From the NCBI GenBank assembly GCA_026182355.1, contig JAPFBL010000104.1:1543501-1607500 (forward strand): a stretch of DNA of 64,000 bases. Direction: 5' to 3'. The stretch comes from Hermatobates lingyangjiaoensis. Lineage: Eukaryota > Arthropoda > Insecta > Hemiptera > Hermatobatidae. The notes beneath the pieces were generated by a model that was not told where the DNA came from, ran no database searches, and saw only the letters and a program-made list of their open reading frames with translations. The position numbers and the translations under genes are program-made. Of this stretch, positions 1 to 12,342 are shown piece by piece; the first letter of the stretch is position 1; each line of letters starts with the position of its first letter.

Positions 1-3000
1 CAGGAAGTATATGAGGCTTAAGAGGAATAGGGTAGTTGTATTTTTCATATATTATTTATTTAGGTATTTATTATTTACTTTCTCTTTGCTATTAGTTACC
101 TTGTATATCCTTGCTTTTTCTCTCTTTATTAGTTGGCTACGTTGATTGAGAAAATCTTTAATCAGACTTCGTAGCGACTCACAGATTTCTACTAGATGAC
201 GAGGCAGACAGACGGAATGTAGCAGTAATTTTTTATGTCATTCTATGAATTTAGTTTATTTAGCTCGTAGAATAATTTTATTTAATTGTTTGTGTATATG
301 CGTATTATCGTGGTATTCATAATTATGCAATTTTTACATATCTCCATCAATTCTTTTCTTTCTCGTCTCTGTATCATCTATTTTCAAATAGTTTTCTTGT
401 ACCAAAGACCCCCTGATCTCGGAGTTATTTTCTCTGTAAGCTGAGAAATTTCCTCCAAATCTCGAATCCATACAGTTGTTCATGAGTGGCTATCGATAAT
501 TTTGAGTCCTTCTTTACTTCATCGTTCAACTTTAATTCATATTCTGTTTACAAACCTCAACTTACTGTGCTTCACTCTTAAATTAAACCCATATATAGCC
601 TTTTACGTTGATTTAGAATCTAAAATGCAAAACCTTCTTATGGATAATCACAGGACTTAGGCTGGTGAATGCAATAGCCTTCCTATCACCACACAAACTG
701 ATTTCTACAACCTCAGCTTTATTGAGTGTTTTAGAGTCCATATTTGAAGTAAGTCCCAACAGACAAATTACTCTAAAAGCTTTTATAATTCTGTTATTAG
801 TGCTTAATATCTTTATTTATTATTTATCTTTATTATTCATTAATATTTGTTGTGTTTGTTTCTCTATTTTGATCCTTCTTTGTCTGCGGGTGGCCTCTAA
901 TCACCGGTAGAAACGGTTGAAGTATAGAAAAGTAGAGTCCAATCGTGAAGTCTTTTACGTGTTATTTGAAATTCTTGGAAAGTGTTACACCTTTGGGATC
1001 GTTTTTTAATCCAATGTTTATTGAACAGCTATTATGGTGACTCCAGCCAGATGAAAGAAAAAATGAGTAATTGTTTTTATAATGTTAATTACTTGGTAGC
1101 TTATATCAACAGGTCCAAAATTATGAAATCAGGTTCACAACTAAACTTTTACTTTATTTTTATGTTATTTTATATATTTACATTTTTTAATTGGTTTTAT
1201 AATGCACACGAAAAATGGAAATATTATATTTTAATATTTAAGAAATTTGTTAGAATTTTTATAAATTAAACACACAGGAATCATGCGGTTTCTTTGATTT
1301 GAGTGAAATATTTTATTATTTAACATTTTAAACTACAAGGAAAACTTCTTGACCTGTTCAAGAGAAAGTTAGTGTTCTTTATGAACTTCAATCCTGGTAA
1401 TCCTCTTAGCAGTAGTAGTAGATTATTTTTTCTTAATCCTACTCAACGTAATTTTATTTTACAAACACCTTAAACACAAGTTCTTATATTTTCTTATAGT
1501 TTACAAAATTGATTACAAAATTAAAACTTAAAACCCCTAATTAATCCATCTTCAATATTTTTAACTTGAAAATATTAAAATAAATTAGTGATGCTTTATT
1601 TTTGCTAATATATAAATTTCGGAAGTAGAACTATATCCTCTCTAAAATAAAATATGTTCATACGGCAATTCTAAACTTTTTGTGTTCCTAAAATTTAACA
1701 ACAATTTCAAATTTCATAAGTTCTATTTCTAAATAAATATCAAAGGTAGGCTCTTAACTTGTTGTTAACTGGGGAATGCACTCTCAAGGAAACATTTTGA
1801 AGAAGACTACGGCGGAATCTTTTGAGTTACTTGATTTTACTTAGAATTTTGGAAATTTCTTGATTTGTTTAATATTATCTTCTGAACAGTGATGTTTAGT
1901 ATTTTGAATATTCTCGGTTAAATAAATCTCAACTCACAGCCCTAAGTGGGTTATAAATATCAGTTTACCTTGATTATTATTCAAAGCATAACTCGTTCAT
2001 GAACAAACCTAAAGCTCAAAGTTCTTAAGAAATTAAACGACTATTCCAATGGTATGCAAATTAATTAATAAAATTTAGACAAAGAGAGCAAATTTTGAAG
2101 CAATAAACAATAGAGTCATTATTGAAAATTCAAGAGGAATTTATATGGAGTTATAAATTTCAGCTGAGCTGAACAAGTTCTGAACTCTGAATGAAGTTGG
2201 AGAGGACCCTGAAATGATGAACGACTGGGGGCCCGGTTGTGTATTAAATAGTTGGTCTCTACCAGGCTCCTTGCATTCACAAAACACAGGCATGCTCTCG
2301 GTTCCTATGCGATTCTCAAAATATATCACTCTATCTCGGAATAATTTTCTGTTAAAAAATAATTTGGGTTTCCAAACTAATAAATCACTTCAAGTGAGTC
2401 TGACTATTAACTGCAATAAACTTTCCTTTAATAAATTATTTGTTACATTTTTTTTTCTTCCAAGAGCTATTTTTTAGTCATAGTTAGTTATTTTAATTTT
2501 CATTTTGAAACTCCATACCACCATAATCGTAGTAATATTATCTTACTATCTACATGTTTTTAACGAATATTAAACTATTTTAGAATGTCTTATTCCCGTT
2601 TTCTAGCACTTCATCTATTTATAAACATTGTTATGATTTCCTTGAGACGCCCCAACATTTAAATAATTGGTAGTTTAGTAATTCTACTTCCAGAAGTGAA
2701 TTCAGTTTTGACATTCTATTTCAAATGGAGTCGTTCATAAATAAAATAACTGATATCTACAGGGACATCTATGTTATCTATATTCTGATAACATAAATAC
2801 AGATGTCTATGTTCTGCTTTCATTTCCAATCCAATGTCACTATAAGAATAAATGTTTCTGTTCCAACAAAATTCTATATAAATGATTTTGCAAATGCCGA
2901 TCATTTCACAAACAGAAAATGTATTTCTTGGGTCGAATGGGGTTTCTCAACAGGGATTTTGTTTTTAAATTGTTTTCTATAGATTTAAGCAATTAGATTA

Positions 3001-3035
3001 AAACTGTATGCTCAATTAATCAGTTATTAGTGTAA
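1..3035. other. AT-rich stretch, no gene recognised
   Basis: Besides the repeat at 131-300 I see only chance open frames, such as a low-complexity hydrophobic one at 665-910. A somewhat GC-richer patch at 2170-2330 is open on both strands, but shows no splice context or family I recognise. Confidence 0.5.
131..300 (+). repeat. Dispersed repeat, copy 1 (partner at 20842-21050)
   Basis: A block starting AGTTGGCTACGTTGATTGAG, with GACTCACAG inside and TTTAGT(T/C)TATTT near its end, recurs in the same order and orientation at 20842-21050. The two copies have diverged by many substitutions and small indels. Class unknown. It contains no open frame. Confidence 0.5.
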
Positions 3036-3531
3036 CAGTGGTTCCCAATCTTTTTTTACTCCTGCAGCTCTAAAGAAATTTTTCTCTGACCTCGCAGCTC
3101 CCTACATTTTATACTTTGTTCAAGGATAAATCAAGGAAAAATGATTTGAACTCATACTAAATTTTGTCAAAAAACGATATTTATTTCACTTTTAATATAT
3201 CAAAAAAAAAATCGGAATTTAGGCAAGAAACTTTACATATTGATATTTGAATAAACTTGAGGCAGTAACAACATTTCCTTTGAACTGTATATATGTAAAC
3301 ATTAAAAACAAGAACTAGAAACGCTTGGAAAGGATTTTAATTTTAAAGGATGTTATTGACTTATGCCTTTGAAAATTTCGTTAGAATATGCTTAACCAAA
3401 TATAATATTTCTGTGCTGAAATTTTCTTAAACTAAGGGAATTTCTTAAAGTTACATCCATGATTCTTGCACCCCTTGGAATGACGTCTTGAACCACCAGT
3501 GGGTGCGAGCACCCCTGGGTAGGAACCCCTG
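3036..3531. mobile_element. hAT-like MITE (non-autonomous DNA transposon)
   Basis: The left end CAGTGGTTCCCAATC and the right end GGGTAGGAACCCCTG are imperfect terminal inverted repeats of the kind found on hAT elements (CAGTGGTTC... and its complement). Inside are the typical half-repeated phrases CTCGCAGCTCCC and CTTGCACCCCTTGG. The element is 496 bases long and non-coding. The 8-bp flanks do not match cleanly, so the target-site duplication has decayed or the ends are off by a base or two. Confidence 0.6.
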
Positions 3532-3590
3532 GTGTATAGGGTGAACTATCAAGATGTTCACAATGGTTTAATGTTGATAATTTAAAAAAA

Positions 3591-5221
3591 TCTGGAGTGG
3601 CCTACACTCTACTTTACTATAAGTAACTCAATGTCAAATTTTTTGAGTATATAAAACATAACGTATCATTTAAGCATAACGTAAACATCTAAATGGGATA
3701 TAATTATTAGCCTGTCATTCCTGAGGTAGTACAGATAGTGATTGAAGGACATATCAATTTATAAGCTTATTTTTGTACATCACAAATAATTTATTATTTG
3801 CAAATAATTTCATTAGTATAACAACAGCAGTAATAACATTTTTGAAAAACCAATGTGAACATTTCTTGAAACGAAATATTATCCTACAAGAGAACATGGC
3901 TATTGTTCAAATAGCCAGTAGATTTCTTACATCGTTTACTTAACATCCTTCTACATTGAATATTAATGTAAAAATTTCAAATTTAAAACAGTAAAATACC
4001 CTTTTTTTCTCTGAAAAACATCTTAAACAGCGAAGAAAATGTTGTTTTAAGGTGATTTGTTAATTAAAGATGTACGATAATTACAGTTATTAATCTCTAA
4101 ACGAAAGATTTCAATTTTGAATTATCTTTTACATTTTTGATTTTTAACAGAATTATTATACTGGGAATTTTATGGCTTCTTAGTATTTAATAAGATCATT
4201 TTCCTTCCCCTTTGTCAAATAACATATATACGAATTTTTTTTTAATGAGTGTTATCATTTACCTGCACAATATTATTCCTCTTACATCTCTTATAAGTCA
4301 ATAATATATTTTCATTTTTCCATTAGAAACATCAATTTTATCTCAGTGGATTCGCTCAAAAAATTTCTAAGTCAATGTAAACAATGTAAAAAAATACAAA
4401 AAATTCGACAAGTATAGCAGGTGATCTCTTAGTCTAGAATAAACAAACAGTTTTTATATCGTTATTGCTCTTTCCCGTAATTGAAACTTCATGAATTTTT
4501 TTTTGTGAATTGCTAATTTTTTGTTTCATTTTTGGTCAAATTTTCATTTTTTTTTAATGAGCCGTTTAGCGTCAAAAAATCATTTTCTGAAAACACAAAT
4601 CGTACTGTAACGCCCCTTTAGCGAAAGTAATTTCAAAAAAAAATATCTCAACTCATTCGCCATATAATGTTCTATTTGTAGGCATAGTTTCATTCTTGTC
4701 CGTCAAACAGTATGGCTTGTATCGCTCTCACAAGGTTTGAGATTGAATTATAAGTCAAAATTTGTACATTTTATTGAAAAAAAAAAATTTCCTGTTGATA
4801 TAAAATTTTGAATATATTTTTCGTTTGTTCCATTTGTAACCTCAAAGATAATGTCAAAATCTCAAAACTCTAGGGTTAGTAGTTTAGGAGAAATAAATGT
4901 TTTAAAAAAAACGGTTTTTGGCAAAAAAAGTGACTTTCCCATCATGCATAATTCTTCCCAAACAATAGGGATCTTCGTCTAAATTGGGCCCATTTTTGTG
5001 TAAAATATCAACTTGATCCATCAAAGATTCTGGACCGTAGCGTGGTAACAAGCAATGCTAACACACGCACCCACCCACGCACCCACCCACCCACACACAC
5101 ACAGACATCATCGTAATAACGTCATAAAACGACTTCTGGTACCTCAAAACTTGTAATTCCGTCAAAATCTCGAGATCGAATTTTTTCACGATCACTATAC
5201 TTTACTTATAGTAAAGTAAAA
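3591..5221 (+). mobile_element. Unclassified repeat with palindromic ends, near-complete copy
   Basis: Reference copy of a family found several times in the window. The left end reads CTGGAGTGGCCTACACTC then ACTTTACTATAAGTAA. The right end reads CACGATCACTATACTTTACT then TATAGTAAAGT. The inner 16-17 bases are therefore inverted repeats of each other and themselves nearly palindromic. The interior is AT-rich and non-coding. Toward the right end it carries GGCCCATTTTTGTGTAAAAT, ATCAAAGATTCTGGACCGTA and a CA/CCCA-rich microsatellite. A reverse copy spans 59104-61210. It looks like a non-autonomous DNA transposon, but I cannot assign a superfamily. Confidence 0.6.
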
Positions 5222-8200
5222 ATAAAATAATAATTTTTTTTATGTGTAAAAGCTAATCTAATATTTAAGATGTTTGAAATGTCTGTTGACAGACATATAT
5301 CCTTTGAGACAGCTTGAATAGATTAGCGATAACTTTTTTTTTCCAGAAATTATGTTACTAATGCTTTTTTGCATGAAAAACCAGGTGAATATTCTGTAGC
5401 ATTGACAGTATTCTTCAATGATTCTTATATAAGGTCTAACAGTGTTACAAATGGCGGGTGGGGATTCAACATTTTTTCATCGGCCTATCCATCTCTTAAC
5501 AAATGCCTGTTTGATTAAAGAATCGTTTCACGTCTCATAGTGACACCTTCTAAATGGACAACATAAAGCACTAACTTGACTGGTACATATACTTCTTCTA
5601 TTAACGTTCAAACAAGGGGAAATCCTGCAATGGATATTTAGCTCTCAAAACTATACGATAAAACGGCAAACTGACACGTTACACTGTATGACCTCTTCTT
5701 AGCAAACTATAAGTAATTCTTAAGTGCATATAACATGATCAGTGCATATTAAAAACTCATCGGAGGGAGTTTTCTTTTGTTGGTTTGTAATTTGGAACTG
5801 GTAAAACGATTGTTCGCAACCAGTACAAAGTTCATGCACACACTCTATTTCAATTGTGTCTCTCCTGACAGTAGCAGGCAGCAATCGCTTCCATTATTCC
5901 ACGCCACTGAGCAATCTGTTTTCCACTTACATTATTATTACTTTTACACTGACTTCCACAATCTTAGATGCATGACTAGCAACAAATTTTCTTAATTAAT
6001 TTTTTAGTACAATCTCATTTAATGAATTAAATAATTTAATTAATTAATCATTTAAAACATTATGAATATTTTGTACTTGTAATGATAATGATAAAAGTAT
6101 CATCATAAATATATTATATCAAAAACTTTACCATTATGATTTGTAAAATTATTACAGTAATACTGACTGTTACAGTGAGCACCCTTGAATATTCAGCATA
6201 AGAGAATGGTAATATTCTCATATAATAAACACAAACATGCATTAACATAGATTGTATGTTCATTATTCAGCCACATACATAGAGTATAGATGGTATATAG
6301 TCATATTTCTTTATAAGGATCTTGTTTTTGAAACAGTAGAAAAAACTGAAGATCTCAAAAATGTATTATCATTAATCACTTGAATTGATTAATCTTCGGT
6401 ACTTTTTTAGGAACATTTTTTAATGTTAAGTAAAATTAATTAGAAATATAAAAACAGTAATTTTACTCACCGTTTGTGAATATTAAATTACAATTAAATT
6501 ACTTGTGAATTCTGCATACTTCATAATGATATACGAACATGAAGCAGACGAAATGGAAAACATAATGGACTTACTGGATCAAGGATCTATGACTATTTAA
6601 CCATAAGGAATCTTTAACCATAAAAGTGTCACATGCCCATAATGAATGAACAGACCAACTACTTCAAAGACGGCGTATTGAAGAATATAACAAAAACGAG
6701 GCAAAGAGCAAACTAACGATAAAAACAAAACAATGTTACGAATGAAGAAATTCTAATTAGAATTAACTAGTTGTAAAAGCAAATAAAGTTCTGTAGTTAA
6801 TATAAAATATAATCGACTAGGACTGATCGACTAGTCTTGAGTTACTAATTCATAAAAGAAGAAGGTAACACTAAATAACAATCGTTTTGCTCTTGACTAT
6901 GGAAAAGTCCAAAATCTAATAAAGAGTGTTAAGTAAACGGTACGAGATAACACTGTTATAAGAAATATAATTCTATAATATAATAAAGATATTTTTATAA
7001 TATTTCTATAATAATAATACTAACAACATCCGTAGTCTAAATGATAATGCCACTTATGAGTTTTAGCACTTGTACATTACATTTTTGCCCACTTATTACA
7101 TTTTGAAAAAGGATAAGGTAAAAAAAATGAAGGAGTTTGAGAAATAATTGAAATAAGGATACGGAGTTAGCGTGGAGGAATAGGGAAGTTGTTGGACGGG
7201 TTGTCCTGGCAGAAGCCGCCTCAGGCTTCACCCCTTGGCTGGCTGACAAAACAGACTCCCTCGGATTAACTTCCCCACCTTATCTCTCCATCCTGGTCCT
7301 CTTCAGCGCCTTCAAGAAATGATGCTGGCTCTAGAAAAATACGCCCTTCTCTAGGAAATCTCTTTAGTTTCAACAAAAAAACTCTTCTTCGATTACAATA
7401 TAACTAATAGCTAGCCTAGCATACTTCTTCCGTACTTCCTATTTGGTTGATAAATTTCGATGAAAATTAATTCAGTATTTATCATTTACAACTCAACTAT
7501 GACCATGAACATTTATGTATTAAATTATTAAAGAAATAATTATTTCAGAAACTTTAAATAAACACGTCTGAAGATAGGGTTAGAAATAACCAACACCTGC
7601 TGTAATTTAAAGAACAGTTGTTAATCGTCTCTCTTAGTATTCTTATCAAGAATCAGGACATTTTGGGAGTCTTTAGACAAGTTCAAAATCACAATACCTG
7701 TTGGGTGAAAAATTTTATAAATATATTGTTAGATGCAATGCTTCTCACTGAGTGTATTACAGGAGGGGAGGTTAATAATTGGTTAAAAAGAGTCTGCTTC
7801 ATTAGAAGCTTTGTGACATCTAAAAAGAGAATCTTATATGGTACACTGACCGACAGTAATTATTAAAAAGACTGCTGATTATACGTTAATTCACGTTTGG
7901 GTACCAAGAGACAGGAAAATGGAAGGAAATGAGGAAGATTCTCAATAAAAATAATTAAATTATGAAATTGATGGTTGATTTTGGTATTAACTCTGGACGA
8001 TAAACATATTAAAATTAAGCCAAAGCTCAAACGATTGTCAACGAGTTTGTTATGTTTCCTTGATGTAAAGTTGATTATAGGCCATTACAATTTTTTTAAT
8101 ATGATCTTCATAAGCCAGCCTTGATTCAACAGCAAAGCGGTCTAGATGTCAAATTTTTTATTAACAACTCTTTCAAAACAATCACTTTATCAGTAACATG

Positions 8201-11200
8201 TTATCAATACTCATTTTTTAATTGGTGCTTGTTTCTCATCAACTTTAGAATCAACAATAACTCAAATGAATGTTAAATTTTTTTTAACAGTACGACATTT
8301 TTTTCAACAGGAATTACCCACCGGAATAAAAGTTCAAACAACTCTTTTCTAATGGTAATAAACAAACTTTTAAAGGATTTTGTTTGCAACAAAAGAGTTA
8401 TTAATCAAATATACTAAAGTATAAATATTCATATTAAGTCGCGTCTATATTTAAATGAAATCATAGGAAGAACATTTTTTCGAAAATAATGATTAATGTG
8501 GTACAACTAACGCTACCCGAATAATCTGCAACCGTGCTTAATTAGGTAAATTGAGTCGTGCAGCACTTCACGTCAGATTTTTTTATGTGTCTACATTTAA
8601 TTACCTATACTCCTCTGAGGGATGTATCTTGCAGTAATTATTTTATTTTGTTGATTGCTCTTTGCAAGTTTTGATAGACAATATATTCAATAAAAAAAAG
8701 TTAGAACGGTAAAATATGGTTTTACAATATCCATGAACCAGGAAATACAAACACAAATTACAGGGGGGAAGAATTCAAAGACTTTATTACTATTATAGAC
8801 AACGACAAAGCTTTAAATATAACAGAAGGGTTGTATTTATGTAAGCATAAAAGACCATATTAAACTTGACAAATGCATTGACTGTGGCGTAGAAAAGAAT
8901 AATATTTTTTTTTACCAGGAATTAGTCAGTTTTCCAAGTTCAAAGAAAACTTTCAAATCCGGTGTTGCGGTTTAATTTAAAACTTTTTATAGCCAGAAGG
9001 ATGAAATTATGAAAATGAGAAACTCTGTACTCTTACATAAAGGGTTTAAAATAAATTAGTTAATTTTAAAATTTATTATAATAATTGTATGCTACTTTAT
9101 TACTTGGTTTATTTAGTGATATAGCTATATGCCTGCTTATTCTTTGAGTGATTTATATTATGATGTTTTCAATGGAAATGCTAGTTAACTTACAAAGTCT
9201 TTCAATGAACACGCTGAATGGGGTCCATTATTTGTGGATTTACCTTTTGTCTGCTAATTTATGCCCAACCTTGTTTGCTCATTTATGTACTCCTTCACTC
9301 TTAATTAATTTGAACTGGGCTTTAAAAGAGTGAGTTGAAAAAAGGGAGAAGCATTTGCCTCTGTAGCAATGGGTGAACAATGTGCAGTTTTGTTCGGTCC
9401 TGAACCAGGTGGGGTTGAATTAGTAGGCCTAGTTCGTATTCGAAGCGGCACAGGCATAAATCTCAAGAGCCACACATAAATATCCCATCGACTACGCTAA
9501 TTAGCATTCAAGGGCACACAGTCGTCTACTAAATCTCGCCGAAACGTTACTTGCAGAACACAATCCAATCTCAAGTTAGCCAGCAGTTACTTTTTAAATC
9601 AACTGTCGAATCACATTTTTAGTTTTAAAGCTATTTCAATCGTTATTATTATTTTTAAAACTAAATTTTGATAAATATTATTTTGAAGTATTTACAAATT
9701 TGTTAATAGAGAACAATTTTTTTTTTATTATAATGTAGATGGAAAAATTAAGTTAACTGATAAATAGAGCAAGGGAAAGAAACACTAAGTCTCCAGACAA
9801 ATGATCTTATCTCTGAGGACTTGTGTTCACCACCCTTACTGTAATCTGTATAAATGCCAGCTTTACTATGCCAGCAATAGACTTCTATGTTGTATAGCTC
9901 ATGTATTAAGTTCACTTAGTGTGCCCATACTTTGATTTTAGCATTTTAAATTATAAATATTAGGAACTATAAGTATATATTGACTAAGAAACACAGGAAT
10001 TATTTAAAAGAGAATAGAGTATTAGAAGTTAGGAATGTTTGGCAATATTGTACAGTGGCATATTCCTAACACTAACATTACAGGATCTTAAAACCGGCCG
10101 CTAGAATTTAAACAATGGAGCCTTGCTTGATTTGTCTTCAACAAGTGTCATTTAAAAAAATATGAATATCAAAAATTTATGCTTCATTATTAGAACAAAT
10201 GTAGCTCAATGGTATTTAAGAAAAACATCGTGTGATATCTAGCAAGATGTTGTACTAGAAGTAAACACTCAAGCTTACATTTAGTACATCTATTACTAGG
10301 AGTACTGAAAAATGAGTCTAAATCATTAACCTTGGCTCTATATTTCGTCAACATATTGGACATTTGACAGATACGATTGTTTAAAGAATTGAGGAGTTTG
10401 GAAGGTATGGTTCATTTAAATTACTGAAATCCAAGAAAAAAAATGAGCAAACTGCATTAGGAGTAACTTATATTTTAGTATTAACTAGTACATAATATGT
10501 TTTGCCTATAATTAAAGTGGTTAGCAGTTCGAAAATGGGTCATGAATAAGACTCTTTTATACAATCCAGATATCGTGAGGCCTAGGTATTATACATTTTT
10601 AGCGAATAAATTCATCTTTTGATTTTTGAATTTTATTAAATATCTGCAAGATATTATGAATTGTAAAGTAAGTCAAATAAATTTACTCGTGTGGAAGAGC
10701 CCTAGATATGAGTATATTAATATAAATGAGAGAATTTGTAGATAACAAGTTGTGCAAATAGATGCTGTGAAGAACTACTAATTCTATGAACTTGTTTGGT
10801 TTGAATCAAAAGGATTAGTTACACGGTATTTGCATTACGTTGGACATTCCGGTTGTCTTTAGATCGTAATGAGAGGTGTAAATAGGTAAATAGCTGCGTT
10901 GAATCCTGTTTAATGTCCTTCTCATTAAGTTTACATAAGAAATATTTAGTATGATTTACTATTATTTTGAAATTCAAGCATAAAATTACAAACCTAAATG
11001 GTCATTTATTGAATATAAACTGGTTTCTACATTTATATAATATGCCATTCATGTGCTCATATTTCTCCCGAATAGGATACTGTTATAGTAATCAAATAAT
11101 GTTTAGGTATTAATATCGACTTCAGTATCCATATTAGAATATTACAAATCAGGACTATTTTAATTTTCTTATATATTATGTTACATCGATAGTTTTGTAC

Positions 11201-11378
11201 TCCCTTCCTCTTCAAGGCCAACTGCCCTATATGTTAATGTTTGAGTTTAAATGACTTCCATTTTGTATAAGACGACAGAAGTCTGTAATAACCGACATTT
11301 GGTAAAATCCAGGCGCTTTGGGGGTGTATATATAGTTCTAGAATAGCTCCTTTCAACGGGTACAATGCTGGGCCATTT
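5222..11378. other. AT-rich stretch, mostly featureless
   Basis: No gene recognised. A degraded left end of the palindromic-end repeat lies at about 8060-8100 on the reverse strand (GATTATAGGCCATTACAA). Bases 7155-7325 are GC-richer and open for 57 codons on the + strand to a TGA at 7320, without recognisable homology. Bases 9350-9480 hold a similar short open patch. Confidence 0.45.
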
Positions 11379-11573
11379 TTTTTTTATTGTTTAAACCAAT
11401 CCCCTAGCGGGTGATAACGTTAGCTGTTTGCAGGATTTTTGTTTCATCAGTGATTCTACAGACTCTACATTGAGAGTCTTAAATTTTGCCCTAACTTAAG
11501 TGGATTTCGAGTAGGGCTCTTTAACGAGTACCTGACATTGTACAGGCTCGTCACCGATGGCTTAACGTCTTCT

Positions 11574-12186
11574 AGGAGAAGGAAGACCCTTACCCTCTAG
11601 TGACAGGGATCTCGATGTTGTGGTTTAGTTTTTAGTCTTGGCTAGTTACCATTAGTGATAAATTAGTTTTAGTCTTTGTCCCCTCAAAGGAATAGTCCTA
11701 TTGGCTTGAGTGTTTAACGTAAGTTGTGCTTGTCCTGTATGTTTATTTATATGTCCTGTGTCCTTTAGTTTAAGCAACCGATAAGGGAATATCGAGTAGC
11801 TTGTCGGACATTATATTAGTTATTAGTCTTTTAGTATTCAGTATTTCTTAGTTATAAGTTAGTTTAGTTTCCGCCTCAAGGGAACACTTTAGTACCTTGA
11901 GGCGTAGTGATAAGTTGAGTTGGTCTTGATTGAGTGTTTATATGTCTTCGTTATATGTGTTCTTTAGTTAAAGTGCAACTGGTAAGGGAATTTTGAGTAC
12001 TTTATCGGTAATTATCTCCGCATGTTCGTGGACTTTAGCTTGTCTATTACTCGTGGCATAGGTACCATTTTGCGGAGTAATTGTCAGAATTCGTGCTTAG
12101 CATTACGTTGCTTGAGGTGCCCTTGGGCTCCTCCATGCTTTTAATGGAGATGGATAAAGGGTAACTTGTCAACAAGGCTCAAAACA
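11574..12186. mobile_element. Unclassified 613-base insertion nested in the SINE
   Basis: The 15 bases GGCTTAACGTCTTCT occur at 11559-11573 and again at 12187-12201. They occur once in the uninterrupted SINE at 27312-27630, so the material between them is an insertion with a target-site duplication. It begins AGGAGAAGGAAG and ends GGCTCAAAACA, without a poly(A) tail. Inside are two diverged tandem units of about 170 bases (about 11650-11815 and 11845-12015). Each contains a GCAACCGATAAGGGAATAT-like phrase and a CTCAAGG/CCTTGAG motif. No open frame of note. Target length suggests a non-LTR mechanism, but the class is open. Confidence 0.6.
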
Positions 12187-12252
12187 GGCTTAACGTCTTC
12201 TCCGAGGGACGACGTACTCATATTTATTCACCTCCCACGTGAATAAATCGAG

Positions 12253-12323
12253 GGCCAGGTGGGGATCGAACCCCATACTACCTGCCCAGAGACGAGTACG
12301 TTAACCACTGAGCTAACCTGGCC
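12253..12323 (-). other. tRNA-like SINE head with RNA polymerase III boxes A and B
   Basis: On the reverse strand, GGCCAGG and CCTGGCC form a perfect 7-bp acceptor stem. TAGCTCAGTGG matches box A, GGTTCGATCCC matches box B, and GGGG/CCCC closes the T arm. The D and anticodon stems do not fold well and the segment runs straight into the SINE body. I read it as the internal promoter of a SINE, not as a working tRNA gene. Confidence 0.75.
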
Positions 12324-12342
12324 CCCTGAATACTGGGCCATT

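Larger units (their letters stand above)
11379..12332 (-). mobile_element. tRNA-derived SINE, interrupted by a nested insertion
   Basis: Read on the reverse strand, the element begins with a tRNA-like head (12323 to 12253), continues through a body containing GAATAAATATGAGTACGTCG, and ends in CCCGCTAGGGGATTGGTTTAAA and an A-rich tail (T-rich on the + strand near 11379-11390). Perfect 10-base target-site duplications CTGGGCCATT flank it at 11369-11378 and 12333-12342. A second copy of the same family is at 27312-27630. Without its nested insertion (11574-12186) and the insertion's duplicated target, the SINE is about 330 bases. Confidence 0.8.

Noticed and set aside
665..910. 81-codon hydrophobic open frame, looking like a small membrane protein
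   Set aside because: The composition (Ile, Leu, Phe, Tyr) is what T-rich DNA gives by chance. No splice context, motif or homologous copy is seen.
12253..12323. Reverse-strand tRNA gene with good boxes A and B
   Set aside because: The D and anticodon stems do not form, the sequence continues into a repeated body, and target-site duplications flank the whole unit. It is a SINE head.
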